Shown here: one piece after another, positions 16,599 through 25,662 of the stretch | How positions within the stretch are numbered: position 1 is the stretch's first letter | Layout: each line of letters starts with the position of its first letter | From: CBFFRJ01 sp051486985 | GTDB taxonomy: Bacteria; Pseudomonadota; Gammaproteobacteria; Enterobacterales; Enterobacteriaceae | NCBI RefSeq assembly: GCF_051486985.1 | Contig: NZ_JAHVDV010000026.1 | Location: 11,071-75,070 of the forward strand | Direction of reading: 5' to 3' | Length of the DNA stretch: 64,000 nucleotides | Program-made: the position numbers and the translations under genes | Notes under the pieces: model-generated | What the model saw: only the letters and a program-made list of their open reading frames with translations | Told to the model about the DNA's origin: nothing | Databases searched by the model: none

Positions 16599-17485
16599 TA
16601 TTTGCTCCTCTCGCTACCGTCCGAGGTGGCAAGCGTGGTGTACATGTTCGGACGACGGTCGCGGAACAGACCCCAGGAGGCGCGCTGCGCGGCAATCGCT
16701 TCCAGATCGAAGGTGTGGACCAGCACCACTTCATCTGTCTTGTTCGCCTGCTCAACCAGCGCACCGGTCTGGTCGGCAATGAAGGAAGAGCCGTAGAAGG
16801 TCATTTCCAGGCCTTCGATGTATTTGCTCGCTTCGGTACCGATACGGTTAGAGGCGATAACCGGGACCAGGTTTGCCGCGGCGTGGCCCTGCTGAACGCG
16901 CGTCCAGTGCGGCTGGCTGTCGATTTCCGGGTAAGCCGGTTCTGAACCAATCGCGGTCGGGTAGAAGATGATCTCAGCACCCAACAGCGCCAGGCTGCGT
17001 GCGGTTTCCGGGAACCACTGATCCCAGCAGATGCCCACGCCGATTTTGGCGTAGCGGGTGTTCCATACTTTGAAGCCGGTGTCGCCAGGGATGAAGAACT
17101 GTTTCTCCTGGTAGGCCGGGCCGTTCGGAATATGCGTTTTACGGTAGGTTTCCAGTACGCTGCCGTCGGCGTCAATCATCACCAGCGAGTTGTAGTAAGC
17201 GTTGTTATGCTTCTCAAACAGGCTCAGTGGCAGCACCACTTCCAGCTCTTTCGCCAGCGCCGAGAAGTGTTTAATCAGCGGGCTGTCAGCGACTTCCTGC
17301 GCCAGCGCATAGTGTTCCGGGCTCTGATCGATGCAGAAGTACGGGGCAGCGAACAGTTCCTGGATCAGGACAACCTGCGCACCTTTGCTGTGTGCTTCAC
17401 GCACCAGACGTTCAGCGTTGGCCACGTTTTTATCAAGATCCCAGGTACAGGCCATTTGGGTAGCGGCAACCGTTACATTTCTCAT
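16598..17485 (-). CDS. aguB: N-carbamoylputrescine amidase
   Basis: 295 residues from 17485 (MRNVTVAATQMACTW), with a CGGAGAAG ribosome site; the frame runs 22 codons further up but without a site. Hydrolyses N-carbamoylputrescine to putrescine, CO2 and ammonia. Nitrilase-superfamily triad: Glu in IQELFAAPYFC, Lys in YRKTHIPN, Cys in GVGICWDQWFPE. First gene of the aguBA operon, divergent from a LysR regulator. Confidence 0.95.
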   Translation of the reverse strand: MRNVTVAATQMACTWDLDKNVANAERLVREAHSKGAQVVLIQELFAAPYFCIDQSPEHYALAQEVADSPLIKHFSALAKELEVVLPLSLFEKHNNAYYNSLVMIDADGSVLETYRKTHIPNGPAYQEKQFFIPGDTGFKVWNTRYAKIGVGICWDQWFPETARSLALLGAEIIFYPTAIGSEPAYPEIDSQPHWTRVQQGHAAANLVPVIASNRIGTEASKYIEGLEMTFYGSSFIADQTGALVEQANKTDEVVLVHTFDLEAIAAQRASWGLFRDRRPNMYTTLATSDGSERSK

Positions 17486-17590
17486 GAGCTTCTCCGTAAT
17501 GCAGAGGGTAAATCGTTCTGAATCATAAATACCGCTCATAACAGGCAGCATTTATTTTGCGTAAACATGACTATAGCAATGTCTGAGGTT

Positions 17591-17635
17591 ATGCATAAAA
17601 TGTATTGTTTGCATGAAACCATGAACAGGATGCAT
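17591..17635. promoter_or_regulatory. Repeated ATGCAT sites between aguB and its regulator
   Basis: ATGCAT occurs at 17591-17596 and 17630-17635, with partial copies (TGTAT, GCAT) between them, in the region just before the regulator start at 17640. Dyad sites close to the regulator's own promoter are where LysR proteins bind, so this is a candidate operator for the agmatine genes. Confidence 0.5.
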
Positions 17636-17639
17636 AGTC

Positions 17640-18536
17640 GTGATTGACCTCAATTTGCTGCGCCTCGTGCCCATTCTGGCGAAAGAGAAAAATGTTACCC
17701 GGGCAGCGCGCAAAGCCAACATCACCCAGTCGGCCTTCAGTCATGCGCTTAACCGGCTGCGTGAACAGCTCAATGATGAGATGTTTGTTCGCACCCGCAA
17801 TGGTATGGAACCCACACCCTATGCCGCTTCTATGATCCCGGTAATTGAAAATGCGCTGAGCAAACTGGACTCGGCAACGCGGGGAAAAGGCAATTTTGAC
17901 CCGCGTCGCGATCCGCACACCTTCTACATCGGTGCGGTGGATTACTTCGAGTTCATGTATATGCCTGCGTTGACGGCGAAATTTAAAGCCACTGCGCCCA
18001 ATGTTCGCCTCTCCGTCGATATTCTGTCTGAGACCATCAAGTTCGAACGCGTGGAGCGTGGGCAACTGGATGCCTTTATTGGCGTTAATAACCTGCAATA
18101 CATCCCGCAGTATTTTAATAAGCACCCGCTGATTTCCGACCATTATGTCGCGATTGCCTCGGTTGAGCGTACCGACTTGCCTGAGCAGTTAGCGCTAAAA
18201 CACCTGGTGACCGAAGCACAAATTCATCTGCCTGCGGTCAGTTCTGGCGCAGACCACATTGACAGCTGGTTGTTAGAACAACACCTCTATCGCCCGCTGA
18301 CCACCGTGGTGCAGAGTTACGCCGTAGGAGGACGCGTGGCGGTGGCATCGGGATATCTCATGTGTGTGCCATACCGCATTGCCAAAGAATTAGCAGCGAT
18401 GATGCCGCTGCGTATTCTGGAATTACCCGCAGGCGCACCGTCTTATGATTTAATTCTGTTAACGCACCGGTTATTTGATTATCAGTCGGCATTGCAGTGG
18501 CTGATTGAGGAGTTAAAGACGGTGAGACTTGACTGA
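17640..18536 (+). CDS. LysR-type regulator, probably of aguBA
   Basis: 298 residues from a GTG at 17640. Winged helix at residues 1-62 (ILAKEKNVTRAARKANITQSAFSHALNRLREQL), then an effector-binding domain of the NodD-like subgroup (IGAVDYFEFMYMPALTAKF). It is divergently transcribed from aguB with 154 bases between the starts, a standard LysR layout, so it most likely controls agmatine degradation in response to agmatine or its product. The specific regulation is inferred from position only. Confidence 0.83.
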   Translation: MIDLNLLRLVPILAKEKNVTRAARKANITQSAFSHALNRLREQLNDEMFVRTRNGMEPTPYAASMIPVIENALSKLDSATRGKGNFDPRRDPHTFYIGAVDYFEFMYMPALTAKFKATAPNVRLSVDILSETIKFERVERGQLDAFIGVNNLQYIPQYFNKHPLISDHYVAIASVERTDLPEQLALKHLVTEAQIHLPAVSSGADHIDSWLLEQHLYRPLTTVVQSYAVGGRVAVASGYLMCVPYRIAKELAAMMPLRILELPAGAPSYDLILLTHRLFDYQSALQWLIEELKTVRLD

Positions 18537-18579
18537 ACAGGACAGGCATCCCGGATGGTGCTACAGCAATAGCTCATCG

Positions 18580-18996
18580 TTATTCTGTAAAAGCCCCTAC
18601 AGGAACATTAAAACGCTTTGCCAGTGCCCGCATATGATCTAACGTCAGGTTGCGCTTGCCATTCATTATTTTGCTGACCAGTGAGCGACTACCTATTTCT
18701 TGCTGAAAACTACTTTGATTCAGCCCATGCTGGGTCATTAATACACGAAACAGCGCTAACCCGCTCTCAGTGTTTGCCGCTCTGGCATTGAACTCGGCAA
18801 ATTCAGGGGCAATGTTTTCGTATTTATCAATACGCTCGCTGAGGATGTCGATGAGTGGGCTTGCTGGCTCATTTTCCAAAAGATATTCTACCATTTCCAG
18901 TGCATCCTCATAATCTTGCCTGCAAGGGGTTTTGCCCAGAATGGGAAGCAAAGTAACCAGATGATTTGCAGCATTTAGGATATCCTGTGTTCTCAC
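18580..18996 (-). CDS. higA: HigA antitoxin
   Basis: 138 residues, the length of E. coli HigA. The N-terminal helical part (DALEMVEYLLENEPASPLIDIL) binds the toxin; the C-terminal part is an HTH_XRE domain (LNQSSFQQEIGSRSLVSKIMNGKRNLTLDHMRALAKRF). It neutralises HigB and, with it, represses the operon. Transcribed after higB with a 20-base gap; toxin-first order is the hallmark of hig modules. The start at 18996 (MRTQDILNAAN) fits the family. Confidence 0.92.
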   Translation of the reverse strand: MRTQDILNAANHLVTLLPILGKTPCRQDYEDALEMVEYLLENEPASPLIDILSERIDKYENIAPEFAEFNARAANTESGLALFRVLMTQHGLNQSSFQQEIGSRSLVSKIMNGKRNLTLDHMRALAKRFNVPVGAFTE

Positions 18997-19016
18997 TCTG
19001 ATTGCTCCCGATATTT

Positions 19017-19304
19017 TTAAATGAGTTTGTCATAACTGGCGTGGCTGACGATGTGTTTGATAAAAAGACGGCCTGATTCGAAATCAGCATAAAACATAAT
19101 GCGTAAGCTATTACCGCCAACGTCCATTACCCACCAGCGCTCGCGATATTTCATTCGATCCAAAGGGGCATATACCTTTCTCATCTCATCTGGCGTAGTG
19201 AATCGCAGTCGCTTAAGCGTTTTATAGATATCCGTAAGTGCTTGCGCTTCATTTGGATAACGCCTGGCCGCTTCATCAAAGGGTGCCCGTGAGATGATAT
19301 GCAC
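19017..19304 (-). CDS. higB: HigB mRNA interferase toxin
   Basis: 95 residues from a GTG start at 19304, chosen because the protein then begins VHIISRAPFDEAARRYPNEA, aligning with the start of E. coli HigB, and because GGGGAA lies about six bases upstream. The longer frame would add 24 residues crossing the promoter palindrome. RelE-like fold: YAPLDRMKYRERWWVMDVGGNSLRIMF carries the conserved central strands. HigB cleaves mRNA on the ribosome. Module appears intact. Confidence 0.88.
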   Translation of the reverse strand: MHIISRAPFDEAARRYPNEAQALTDIYKTLKRLRFTTPDEMRKVYAPLDRMKYRERWWVMDVGGNSLRIMFYADFESGRLFIKHIVSHASYDKLI

Positions 19305-19343
19305 GTTAATTTCCCCATCCGTGGTAGATAAACAATAAATTGG

Positions 19344-19364
19344 TTGTTGACATATTGTCAACAA
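19344..19364. promoter_or_regulatory. Perfect palindrome over the higBA promoter
   Basis: TTGTTGACA and TGTCAACAA are exact inverted copies around TAT. On the minus strand the inner part gives a TTGACA -35 box, and 18 bases on is TATTGT, a fair -10. The palindrome would therefore cover the -35 element of higBA. A HigA-type HTH dimer is the obvious ligand, giving the usual autorepression. Confidence 0.75.
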
Positions 19365-19538
19365 GGCATGAGCCATTATTTCTGTGAAATTCTATTTTTG
19401 GTCTGAAAGCAGAAAGGATTCAATCTAACTTGCTGATAAGTTAACGAATATGGAATCAACGCCGCAAGATTGGCAGGGTGTGTTTGATATTCATTGATGC
19501 TCGAATCCCGGATGACATTGCGCCTCCGGGATACCAAA

Positions 19539-20297
19539 TCAGGCACTCTGCGCCAGATCATCCTGCTCCGGCACCGCACGGTTAAATGCCTGATGCACGA
19601 AACGGCGCAGCAACTCCGTCGCTTCCGGCGAGGGTAACACACCCGCCAGCAGAGCGAGTGGATCAAACCCTTCTTCTTTTAACACCTCTTTCCGCTGGTG
19701 AATCATCGCGGATGCGATATCAGGCGTAAATTCCGGGTGGAACTGCGTCGACATGGCGTTTGGTCCGTAACGCACTATCTGATGCTGGTCATGAGAGGAC
19801 GATGCCAGCGCCAGCGCACCTTCCGGCAGGCGAGAGACCGTCTGCAAATGGGTCAGATGAGCGGGAAACTCGCGCGGTAACGTGCTGAGTAACATGTCAT
19901 TACTGGCAAGCGGATGCAGCTGGATTGACTGACTGCCCACTTCACGCCCCTTCGGATGCCACTGGACTTCGCCCCCGAGCGCATGTGCCATCAGCTGGTG
20001 GCCGTAGCAGACGCCGAACAGCGACATGCCAATATTCATGGCTGCCCGGATCCACTCGGCGGCGGCTTCGCTCCAGGGAAGTTTGTCGGTCACCATTGCC
20101 CACGAGCCGGTTATCACCGCAACGCGGTTGGTATCCGGTGGCGGAAGGGCTTCGCCTTCAAACACTCTGATCACTTCCGTTTGTTCAAGAGGATGCCCGA
20201 TAGCACGACAAAACCAGGAGGGGATATCGCCATGGGCTTCACGAATAGATTCTGAGGGAAAACCAACTTGCAGGATAATTAACGGACGATCTGCCAT
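19539..20297 (-). CDS. Class I glutamine amidotransferase-like protein
   Basis: 252 residues from ATG at 20297 (MADRPLII); a GTG three codons up, with AGGA five bases before it, is an equally possible start. The fold has the triad of class I amidotransferases: nucleophile Cys in LFGVCYGHQLMAHALGG and His-Glu in TQFHPEFTPD. It resembles the stand-alone GuaA-amidotransferase-like proteins such as Salmonella YfeJ. Such proteins release ammonia from glutamine or a gamma-glutamyl compound; no synthase partner is adjacent, so the real substrate may be a gamma-glutamyl amine or peptide. Confidence 0.82.
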   Translation of the reverse strand: MADRPLIILQVGFPSESIREAHGDIPSWFCRAIGHPLEQTEVIRVFEGEALPPPDTNRVAVITGSWAMVTDKLPWSEAAAEWIRAAMNIGMSLFGVCYGHQLMAHALGGEVQWHPKGREVGSQSIQLHPLASNDMLLSTLPREFPAHLTHLQTVSRLPEGALALASSSHDQHQIVRYGPNAMSTQFHPEFTPDIASAMIHQRKEVLKEEGFDPLALLAGVLPSPEATELLRRFVHQAFNRAVPEQDDLAQSA

Positions 20298-20306
20298 TAC
20301 AACCAC

Positions 20307-21072
20307 TCTCTTCCTCTGCTGAACATTTGCTCAACTATGCGCCGAAAAATGCATGTTGTGAAGAGGTTAGCAGTGAGAGGATTGTAAAGGCGAAGCGGCT
20401 AACCACGGGGCCTGCAGGCCAGAAGTGGTGCTATTTTGTTGTTTTTTAGTCTAAAAATTGTACAGTCATTAAATGTTCATTTTTTTATGAGCTATCACGA
20501 AATTCCTTTAAATTACGCAAGCAAAGAAAGATTCTATTGACAGTAGTTTGTGTGAACGTTGGTTAACCTGAAGATGAGGTTTTCGCTCACATCGAGGATG
20601 CGATATGAAATTTTGAATTCCGTTACTGGCGTAACGTAAACCGTTATGGTTTATGAGATTCATTACTTTTTATTACCGGGTAGGATCTTAAACCGTTATG
20701 GGGGGGTTGGTAACATTCTTCTCTATTTTCCATAAATGGTAATCATTACCAGTATGAATGTATTAAGAGTCTCCGATAGTTACTAATCGAAGCACCAGTT
20801 CAGTCAATCATGTTATTATCCAGCGCCCGCCTTGAATAATAAAGAATCTATAACCCTCACTTGTTGCCATAATTTTATCAATCATTCCTGATGATAATAA
20901 AAATCTGATTTTAAAACTAATGTGAGCTTAGCCGGAGTTAATAAGTTGACATTGTGATCCCAAGCATTCATTTTCTAATAAATTTTATTCTAAGCATGCG
21001 CTATGAATAAATTTTGCTTCATATGTTCGCCTTTGGTGATTTGTTTGAATGTATTCATAAGGAATATGAATA
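20307..21072. other. AT-rich non-coding region before adhesin gene 1
   Basis: About 770 bases with no credible gene. Visible structure: a 12-base palindrome GGCCTGCAGGCC near 20411, and two exact copies of TAAACCGTTATGG at 20637 and 20689, spaced 52 bases. Composition drops sharply to AT-rich from about 20430, the left edge of the accessory block. It may hold regulatory sites and H-NS-type targets for the adhesin gene. Confidence 0.6.
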
Positions 21073-21981
21073 ATGCGGATTAAAAGCGTTGGATTTCTTT
21101 TTTTATTTTTCATTGCAATTGTAAGTCCAGAGCGGGCAACTGCGGGGACATGTTGGAGTGAAACCAAACAAGTTACTGCAGCTGATTTTATTAATAGTAA
21201 AAACACCAGTATACCAGGCCGGGAAAGGTTCACATTAGGTAATGTCATGGGGTATTGTAGTATTGATAACGGTACTTACTATCATGACAGAGTTTATTAT
21301 GGTGGTATGACAAGCAGCATTAGTGGGTGTTACATAGCCGTGAGCGCGCAATCTCCTTACTGCACACTATGTTACATAGATCCATCTTACTCCCATAGCC
21401 AAACAGTGAGACCGTATTCAAACGGAGTAGTTCTCGATTGCCCTGCTGGGCATATTCAAAGCCTCGGTACAAACACCGTGCTCGCACGCGGTCAAATGAC
21501 CTTTGTTGGATACGATTATTCTCAATATTATTCTTATTTAAGCTTTCTCCTTGTCGGAGACGTAAGATTTGATGGGACATGTGATGTCACAGGAGTTGAT
21601 AACAGCACGGTACGTTTGCCATCTGTCCCACGTGCCGAACTGGCAGTCGGCACGGGCCGTTACTCCCAAATCTTCAAAGATTTTACCTTTACACTGAAAT
21701 GTAAAAACCAGCCGAAGATTAATCTCAAATTTGACAGTTCAAATAAAATGGCAGGCGTCACTGATGATGTACTGGCCAATACCACAATCGGTAATGATGA
21801 TGTTGGGTTTCAAATTTATTATAAAAACACGCCGTTAAAGTTCGGTGATAATAAAGCTTTAATGACCAGCACACAGGAGAATGAACAGCTGAAATTCACC
21901 GCTTATTATTATCGCAAAAGTACGGGGATCAATGCGGGTACTATTACCAGCAATGCCGAATTTACGTTTGACTATGAGTAA
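21073..21981 (+). CDS. Orphan fimbrial tip-adhesin-like protein 1
   Basis: 302 residues. Signal peptide (MRIKSVGFLFLFFIAIVSPERATA). The mature protein has a cysteine-rich N-terminal domain of about 150 residues unique to this copy, and a C-terminal pilin-like domain from GTCDVTGVDNSTVRLPSV to the end. The latter has the Cys pair, the G-x-Y element, the second Cys in FTLKCKNQPK, and an aromatic close (AEFTFDYE) as in chaperone-usher subunits. Two paralogues lie at 26413 and 28403. This two-domain plan is that of FimH-like tip adhesins. No chaperone, usher or major pilin is in the window. Ribosome site AAGGA. AT-rich, probably acquired. Confidence 0.72.
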   Translation: MRIKSVGFLFLFFIAIVSPERATAGTCWSETKQVTAADFINSKNTSIPGRERFTLGNVMGYCSIDNGTYYHDRVYYGGMTSSISGCYIAVSAQSPYCTLCYIDPSYSHSQTVRPYSNGVVLDCPAGHIQSLGTNTVLARGQMTFVGYDYSQYYSYLSFLLVGDVRFDGTCDVTGVDNSTVRLPSVPRAELAVGTGRYSQIFKDFTFTLKCKNQPKINLKFDSSNKMAGVTDDVLANTTIGNDDVGFQIYYKNTPLKFGDNKALMTSTQENEQLKFTAYYYRKSTGINAGTITSNAEFTFDYE

Positions 21982-22484
21982 AAAATTGCCAGTCTGAGTC
22001 CCAGTCTGGCATGCTTTGCGTGGGGTAGTTGCCTGCTTACCTACTTACTGTCCCTGACGTTTACTTCTGACCTTACACTATTGTTAATTAAGTGCCCGCA
22101 CTCTTTAATTTGCATTAAGTTGCTTTTTACAAATGAGCACTGATTTGTTCCCCTTTCTCCGCATTAACTGCGTCTCATTCAACAAAGAGCAAATTACATA
22201 CTAATAAAAAGCTCCTCTTCGCTCGCTTAACCTTCTTTTTCATGAGGATGTTCTCATCTCTTCTTCCAACATCTTGATAATATTGGACTGTATGAATGGG
22301 AGAACACAATTTTCAGCATTGCATTTGTTTATATAAAGCACTTTTGATCCCGAAAAAGGTTTCATAAACCTGGTTTTGCCTGATGGAACAAGGTTTCATA
22401 AGAAATGATTGCCGATTTAAATTAAAGAAATTCTATTAATTGTCGTTATAAACCTTAATTCAACCCGACCGAGTACTCGCCATT
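21982..22484. other. Intergenic region before chemoreceptor 1
   Basis: About 500 bases, AT-rich, no gene seen. AGGTTTCATAA occurs twice (near 22359 and 22390), the first as part of an AGGTTT / AAACCT inverted repeat. I looked for a FliA promoter: a GCCGATTT is present at 22411 but no -35 at the right distance. Confidence 0.55.
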
Positions 22485-24383
22485 ATGTCATGGAAAACCA
22501 CGCAGGGCCGTATTGGCCTATTGCTTATTAGTTTTTTCGTTATTTTACTTGTAGTTACCTGGATCGTTATTAAGCAATTTGTTTCACCACAAATAATTGA
22601 AACGGAAACAAAAAATATTCAGGCCACGGTTGAATTGCAAAGTGATGCGATCAAAGAGCAGATGAACCGTGTAAAAGCGCAGCAACGCGCTATGACTGAA
22701 CTGGTTGTGGCATTACAAAGCGATCAGATTGATGCGCTGTTACCGCAACTCGTTAATCAATATGGAGATTTGAACGTCTTCGGCGGCGGGATTTGGCCGT
22801 TACCCGGTCAGCGTGATCCAGCGCGGGACAAATTCAGTACCTTTTATGCACGTAATTCCAGCGGCACGCTTCAGGTCAATACAGTCTGGAACCAGCCTGA
22901 GTCGGCAAAATACTGGGAACAGCCCTGGTATAAAGACGGCATGAATGCGCCGAAGGGCGAGTGCGCCTGGGCGAAAGCCTACCAGGACGCTGCCAGCCCG
23001 CAGCCGCGCACCAACTGTGCGATGGCTATTACCAAAGATGGTAAAGCCTGGGGTGTGGCGACTATCGACGTCACGCTGGGCTTCTTTAACCAACTGGCCG
23101 TGGACATGGGTAAAGCCGTAGGCGGCAGCGTGCTGATCGTGGAAGCGGATGGCAAAATCGTGGGTAATGGCTCCGCGGTGCAGGATAAACCCGCGCTGTC
23201 GAACGTACGTGACCTCAATCTTCCCTCCTCTTCAGCGTTATCGGCGCTACTGGCAAAAAGCAGCACAACCGAAGCCACCGGCACTTATGAGGGGGAGGAG
23301 GGCGAGCACACGCTGCTGGTATTGCCGATCAGCGGGAGCCCGTGGTACATGGCGGTGGATATTCCATCCAGCCACCTGGTAAGCCTGTCAGATGCCATTA
23401 TGACGAAACTGACGATTGTGCAGGCGGTGATTGGCCTGCTGATTGTGTTCATCATGATGATCATTGTGCGTAATATTTTCCGCAATGTGACCTTACTGAA
23501 TCAGAATATTGAAGCGCTCTCCAGCGGCGGGGCCGATTTAACCCAACGCTTAACGCAGAGTAAGAGCCCGGAATTTAATGCGGTGGTTAATAACTTCAAC
23601 ACCTTCATTTCATTCCTTAATGAACTGATGCAGAAGGTCGGCAGCAGTTCAATGGCAATTTCGTCGGCCTCACGGCAGATTGCCAGCGGCAACCTGAACC
23701 TCTCGTCACGTACCGAGGAGCAATCTTCTTCGATTGTTGAAACCGCAGCATCGATGGAAGAGCTCACCAGCACCGTGCGCCAGAATGCTGAAAATGCATT
23801 GCAGGCGAATAAGCTGGCGGTGGAAGCAACGCAGGCCGCCAGAAAAGGGGCCAGTGTGGTAAACCAGGTGGTTTCCACCATGAACCACATTAATGACTCT
23901 TCCTCGAAAGTGGTGGAGATCATCAGTGTGATTGACGGCATTGCCTTCCAGACCAACATCCTGGCGCTCAACGCCGCAGTAGAAGCTGCGCGTGCGGGTG
24001 AACATGGTCGCGGCTTTGCGGTGGTGGCAGGGGAAGTACGTTCACTTGCTCAGCGCAGCGCCCGTTCTGCTCAGGAGATCAAAAAGCTGATTGAAGAGTC
24101 CGTCAGCAGCATTGAGCAGGGCAGTGGGCTGGTGCGTCAGGCGGGTGCCAACATGGATGGCCTGATGGAAAAAGTGGAAAGCGTAAACGTGCTGATTTCA
24201 GAAATCAGCTCTTCAAGTGATGAGCAGAGCCGTGGCATTGCGCAAATCAATATTGCGATTAACCAGCTCGACAGCGCCACGCAGCAGAACGCCGCGCTGG
24301 TAGAGCAGGTGGCTGCCGCCGCGCAGTCGATGGAAGAGCAGACCGTGCAGCTCGAAAACGTGGTCGGCAGCTTTAAGCTCTGA
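22485..24383 (+). CDS. Methyl-accepting chemotaxis protein (Cache sensor)
   Basis: 632 residues. TM1 at about 10-30 (IGLLLISFFVILLVVTWIVI), a periplasmic sensor of about 275 residues with Cache-type features (WPLPGQRDPARDKFS; KYWEQPWYKDGMN; TIDVTLGFFNQL), TM2 at about 308-328, HAMP, then the signalling domain with the conserved hairpin tip FQTNILALNAAVEAARAGEHGRGFAVVAGEVR. It ends VVGSFKL, without the C-terminal pentapeptide that tethers CheR in Tar and Tsr, so methylation would need help from other receptors. The ligand is unknown. Its last 291 bases are duplicated at 25663. Unlike the AT-rich adhesins, it has backbone-like composition. Confidence 0.9.
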   Translation: MSWKTTQGRIGLLLISFFVILLVVTWIVIKQFVSPQIIETETKNIQATVELQSDAIKEQMNRVKAQQRAMTELVVALQSDQIDALLPQLVNQYGDLNVFGGGIWPLPGQRDPARDKFSTFYARNSSGTLQVNTVWNQPESAKYWEQPWYKDGMNAPKGECAWAKAYQDAASPQPRTNCAMAITKDGKAWGVATIDVTLGFFNQLAVDMGKAVGGSVLIVEADGKIVGNGSAVQDKPALSNVRDLNLPSSSALSALLAKSSTTEATGTYEGEEGEHTLLVLPISGSPWYMAVDIPSSHLVSLSDAIMTKLTIVQAVIGLLIVFIMMIIVRNIFRNVTLLNQNIEALSSGGADLTQRLTQSKSPEFNAVVNNFNTFISFLNELMQKVGSSSMAISSASRQIASGNLNLSSRTEEQSSSIVETAASMEELTSTVRQNAENALQANKLAVEATQAARKGASVVNQVVSTMNHINDSSSKVVEIISVIDGIAFQTNILALNAAVEAARAGEHGRGFAVVAGEVRSLAQRSARSAQEIKKLIEESVSSIEQGSGLVRQAGANMDGLMEKVESVNVLISEISSSSDEQSRGIAQINIAINQLDSATQQNAALVEQVAAAAQSMEEQTVQLENVVGSFKL

Positions 24384-24392
24384 CCATAAGCA

Positions 24393-24418
24393 ATGGCCGA
24401 CCCGCAAGGGCCGGCCAT
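24393..24418 (+). terminator. Terminator-like hairpin after chemoreceptor 1
   Basis: ATGGCCG-CCC / GGG-CGGCCAT stem with one internal mismatch, starting ten bases after the stop. The duplicated tail downstream carries a homologous, better-paired version. Confidence 0.65.
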
Positions 24419-24552
24419 GCTGTTGCCTACCAAAATCAGCAAGTGACTGTTGTGATTTTTATCTGTTATCGTTGCCGGGACGAAGATGGTGACGTTTTTC
24501 CGTGGCAGTGGAATAAACGCAATAATATTTGACGTTTTATTTTGGGGCATTC

Positions 24553-25623
24553 ATGAAAGAAAAAATAGACGGATTAATTAAAGACGGTCTCCTTTATTTT
24601 ATCGGCAATAAACTCCCGGATGATTTTTATGCTGCGTTCATTGAATGGACAAATATTGCTAATACAACCAATGACCCCAAAGCGCATTATAATATTGCTT
24701 ATTGCTACAATGTGGGTGAAGGTACACAGCCCGATGTTGAACGCGCGAAACACCACTATATGCTGGCGCTGGAGGGTGGGGTAAAGGCGGCAGGGCTTCG
24801 TATTCTGCGGATGCAGCGAAAAGCCACGCTGAAACTGCCTGAAAAACTCCAACTTTTTAATAATCGTAATTTAAGTAGTGAAGAGGCGATGCAGCATGTC
24901 GCCAGTCTTAATGCGCTGATTGCGTTGGTCGAAGAGCTTATCAATAAAGGTTGCGATGATCTCAAGTCAGCGGGAGAGCAATTCTTTATTTTGGCAACGC
25001 TGCTGGAACTGCATGCGTTGTACAAATCCGGTGATGTTTCTGCTTATAAAGCACTTTGCCAGGCGCGCATTTCACAGGGATATGAGTGGGTGCTGCCGTT
25101 ATTAAAAATAAGAGAGTGTCGGGTTGAGACCCGAATCGCTTATAGCGCGCAGAAAGATATTGTTGGTCAGGGTGTTACTCGGGGAAACACGGTTCACTAT
25201 CACAGCGCTAAATACTACCTGGTAAGCTCTTTTGCTAAGTTTATTAATAGCAGCGATACCGAGCTGGTTGTTTTCGATCGGGCCCTGGGCAGGACGGATG
25301 TGCCTGCAGGAAAAACCTTCGATTTTCATGATCCGCGCGTCGGCGATAAGGTACATAGCCTGCCGGATACGTTTAATACAGACCGCACCCGCTTTGTAGA
25401 GGTTTTCCCCTTCCGTAGGAACCCGCCACCATTAACTGAAACCACCGTGAAAGAGTTGCAGTGTGGTTTTGACCTGCCGGAAAAAGCGACCATGGTGGTG
25501 ACTGAACTTCCTGTAAGCAGTGGTGGTGGCGGAGGCGCATTGGGCAAAATCGTTCTGCTGGTAATCGTCGCCGTCGTGTTGTTTGTTGCCTGGCAGATCA
25601 TGTCATCTCCAGGCTACCGATAA
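24553..25623 (+). CDS. Sel1-repeat protein with C-terminal membrane anchor
   Basis: 356 residues from 24553 (MKEKIDGLIKDGLLYF), with GGGG upstream; the frame is open eight codons further. One or two Sel1-like TPR-class repeats at about residues 40-85 (NDPKAHYNIAYCYNVGEG then DVERAKHHYMLALEGGVKAA). The middle has no motif I recognise. A Gly-rich linker leads to a single C-terminal membrane helix (IVLLVIVAVVLFVAWQIM) with almost nothing after it, so it looks tail-anchored with the body in the cytoplasm. It lies exactly between the two copies of the chemoreceptor 3' tail. The function is unknown. Confidence 0.7.
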   Translation: MKEKIDGLIKDGLLYFIGNKLPDDFYAAFIEWTNIANTTNDPKAHYNIAYCYNVGEGTQPDVERAKHHYMLALEGGVKAAGLRILRMQRKATLKLPEKLQLFNNRNLSSEEAMQHVASLNALIALVEELINKGCDDLKSAGEQFFILATLLELHALYKSGDVSAYKALCQARISQGYEWVLPLLKIRECRVETRIAYSAQKDIVGQGVTRGNTVHYHSAKYYLVSSFAKFINSSDTELVVFDRALGRTDVPAGKTFDFHDPRVGDKVHSLPDTFNTDRTRFVEVFPFRRNPPPLTETTVKELQCGFDLPEKATMVVTELPVSSGGGGGALGKIVLLVIVAVVLFVAWQIMSSPGYR

Positions 25624-25662
25624 AGGGTTTAATGCGCTGACCGCCCACGTTTCGCCATCCCG

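Noticed and set aside
19376..19666. Minus-strand open frame between higB and the amidotransferase
   Set aside because: It overlaps the end of the amidotransferase gene in another frame and has no family features.
22388..22418. Possible FliA promoter before chemoreceptor 1 (CAAGGTTT ... GCCGATTT)
   Set aside because: The spacing is four bases too long; unlike the well-spaced site at 51977.
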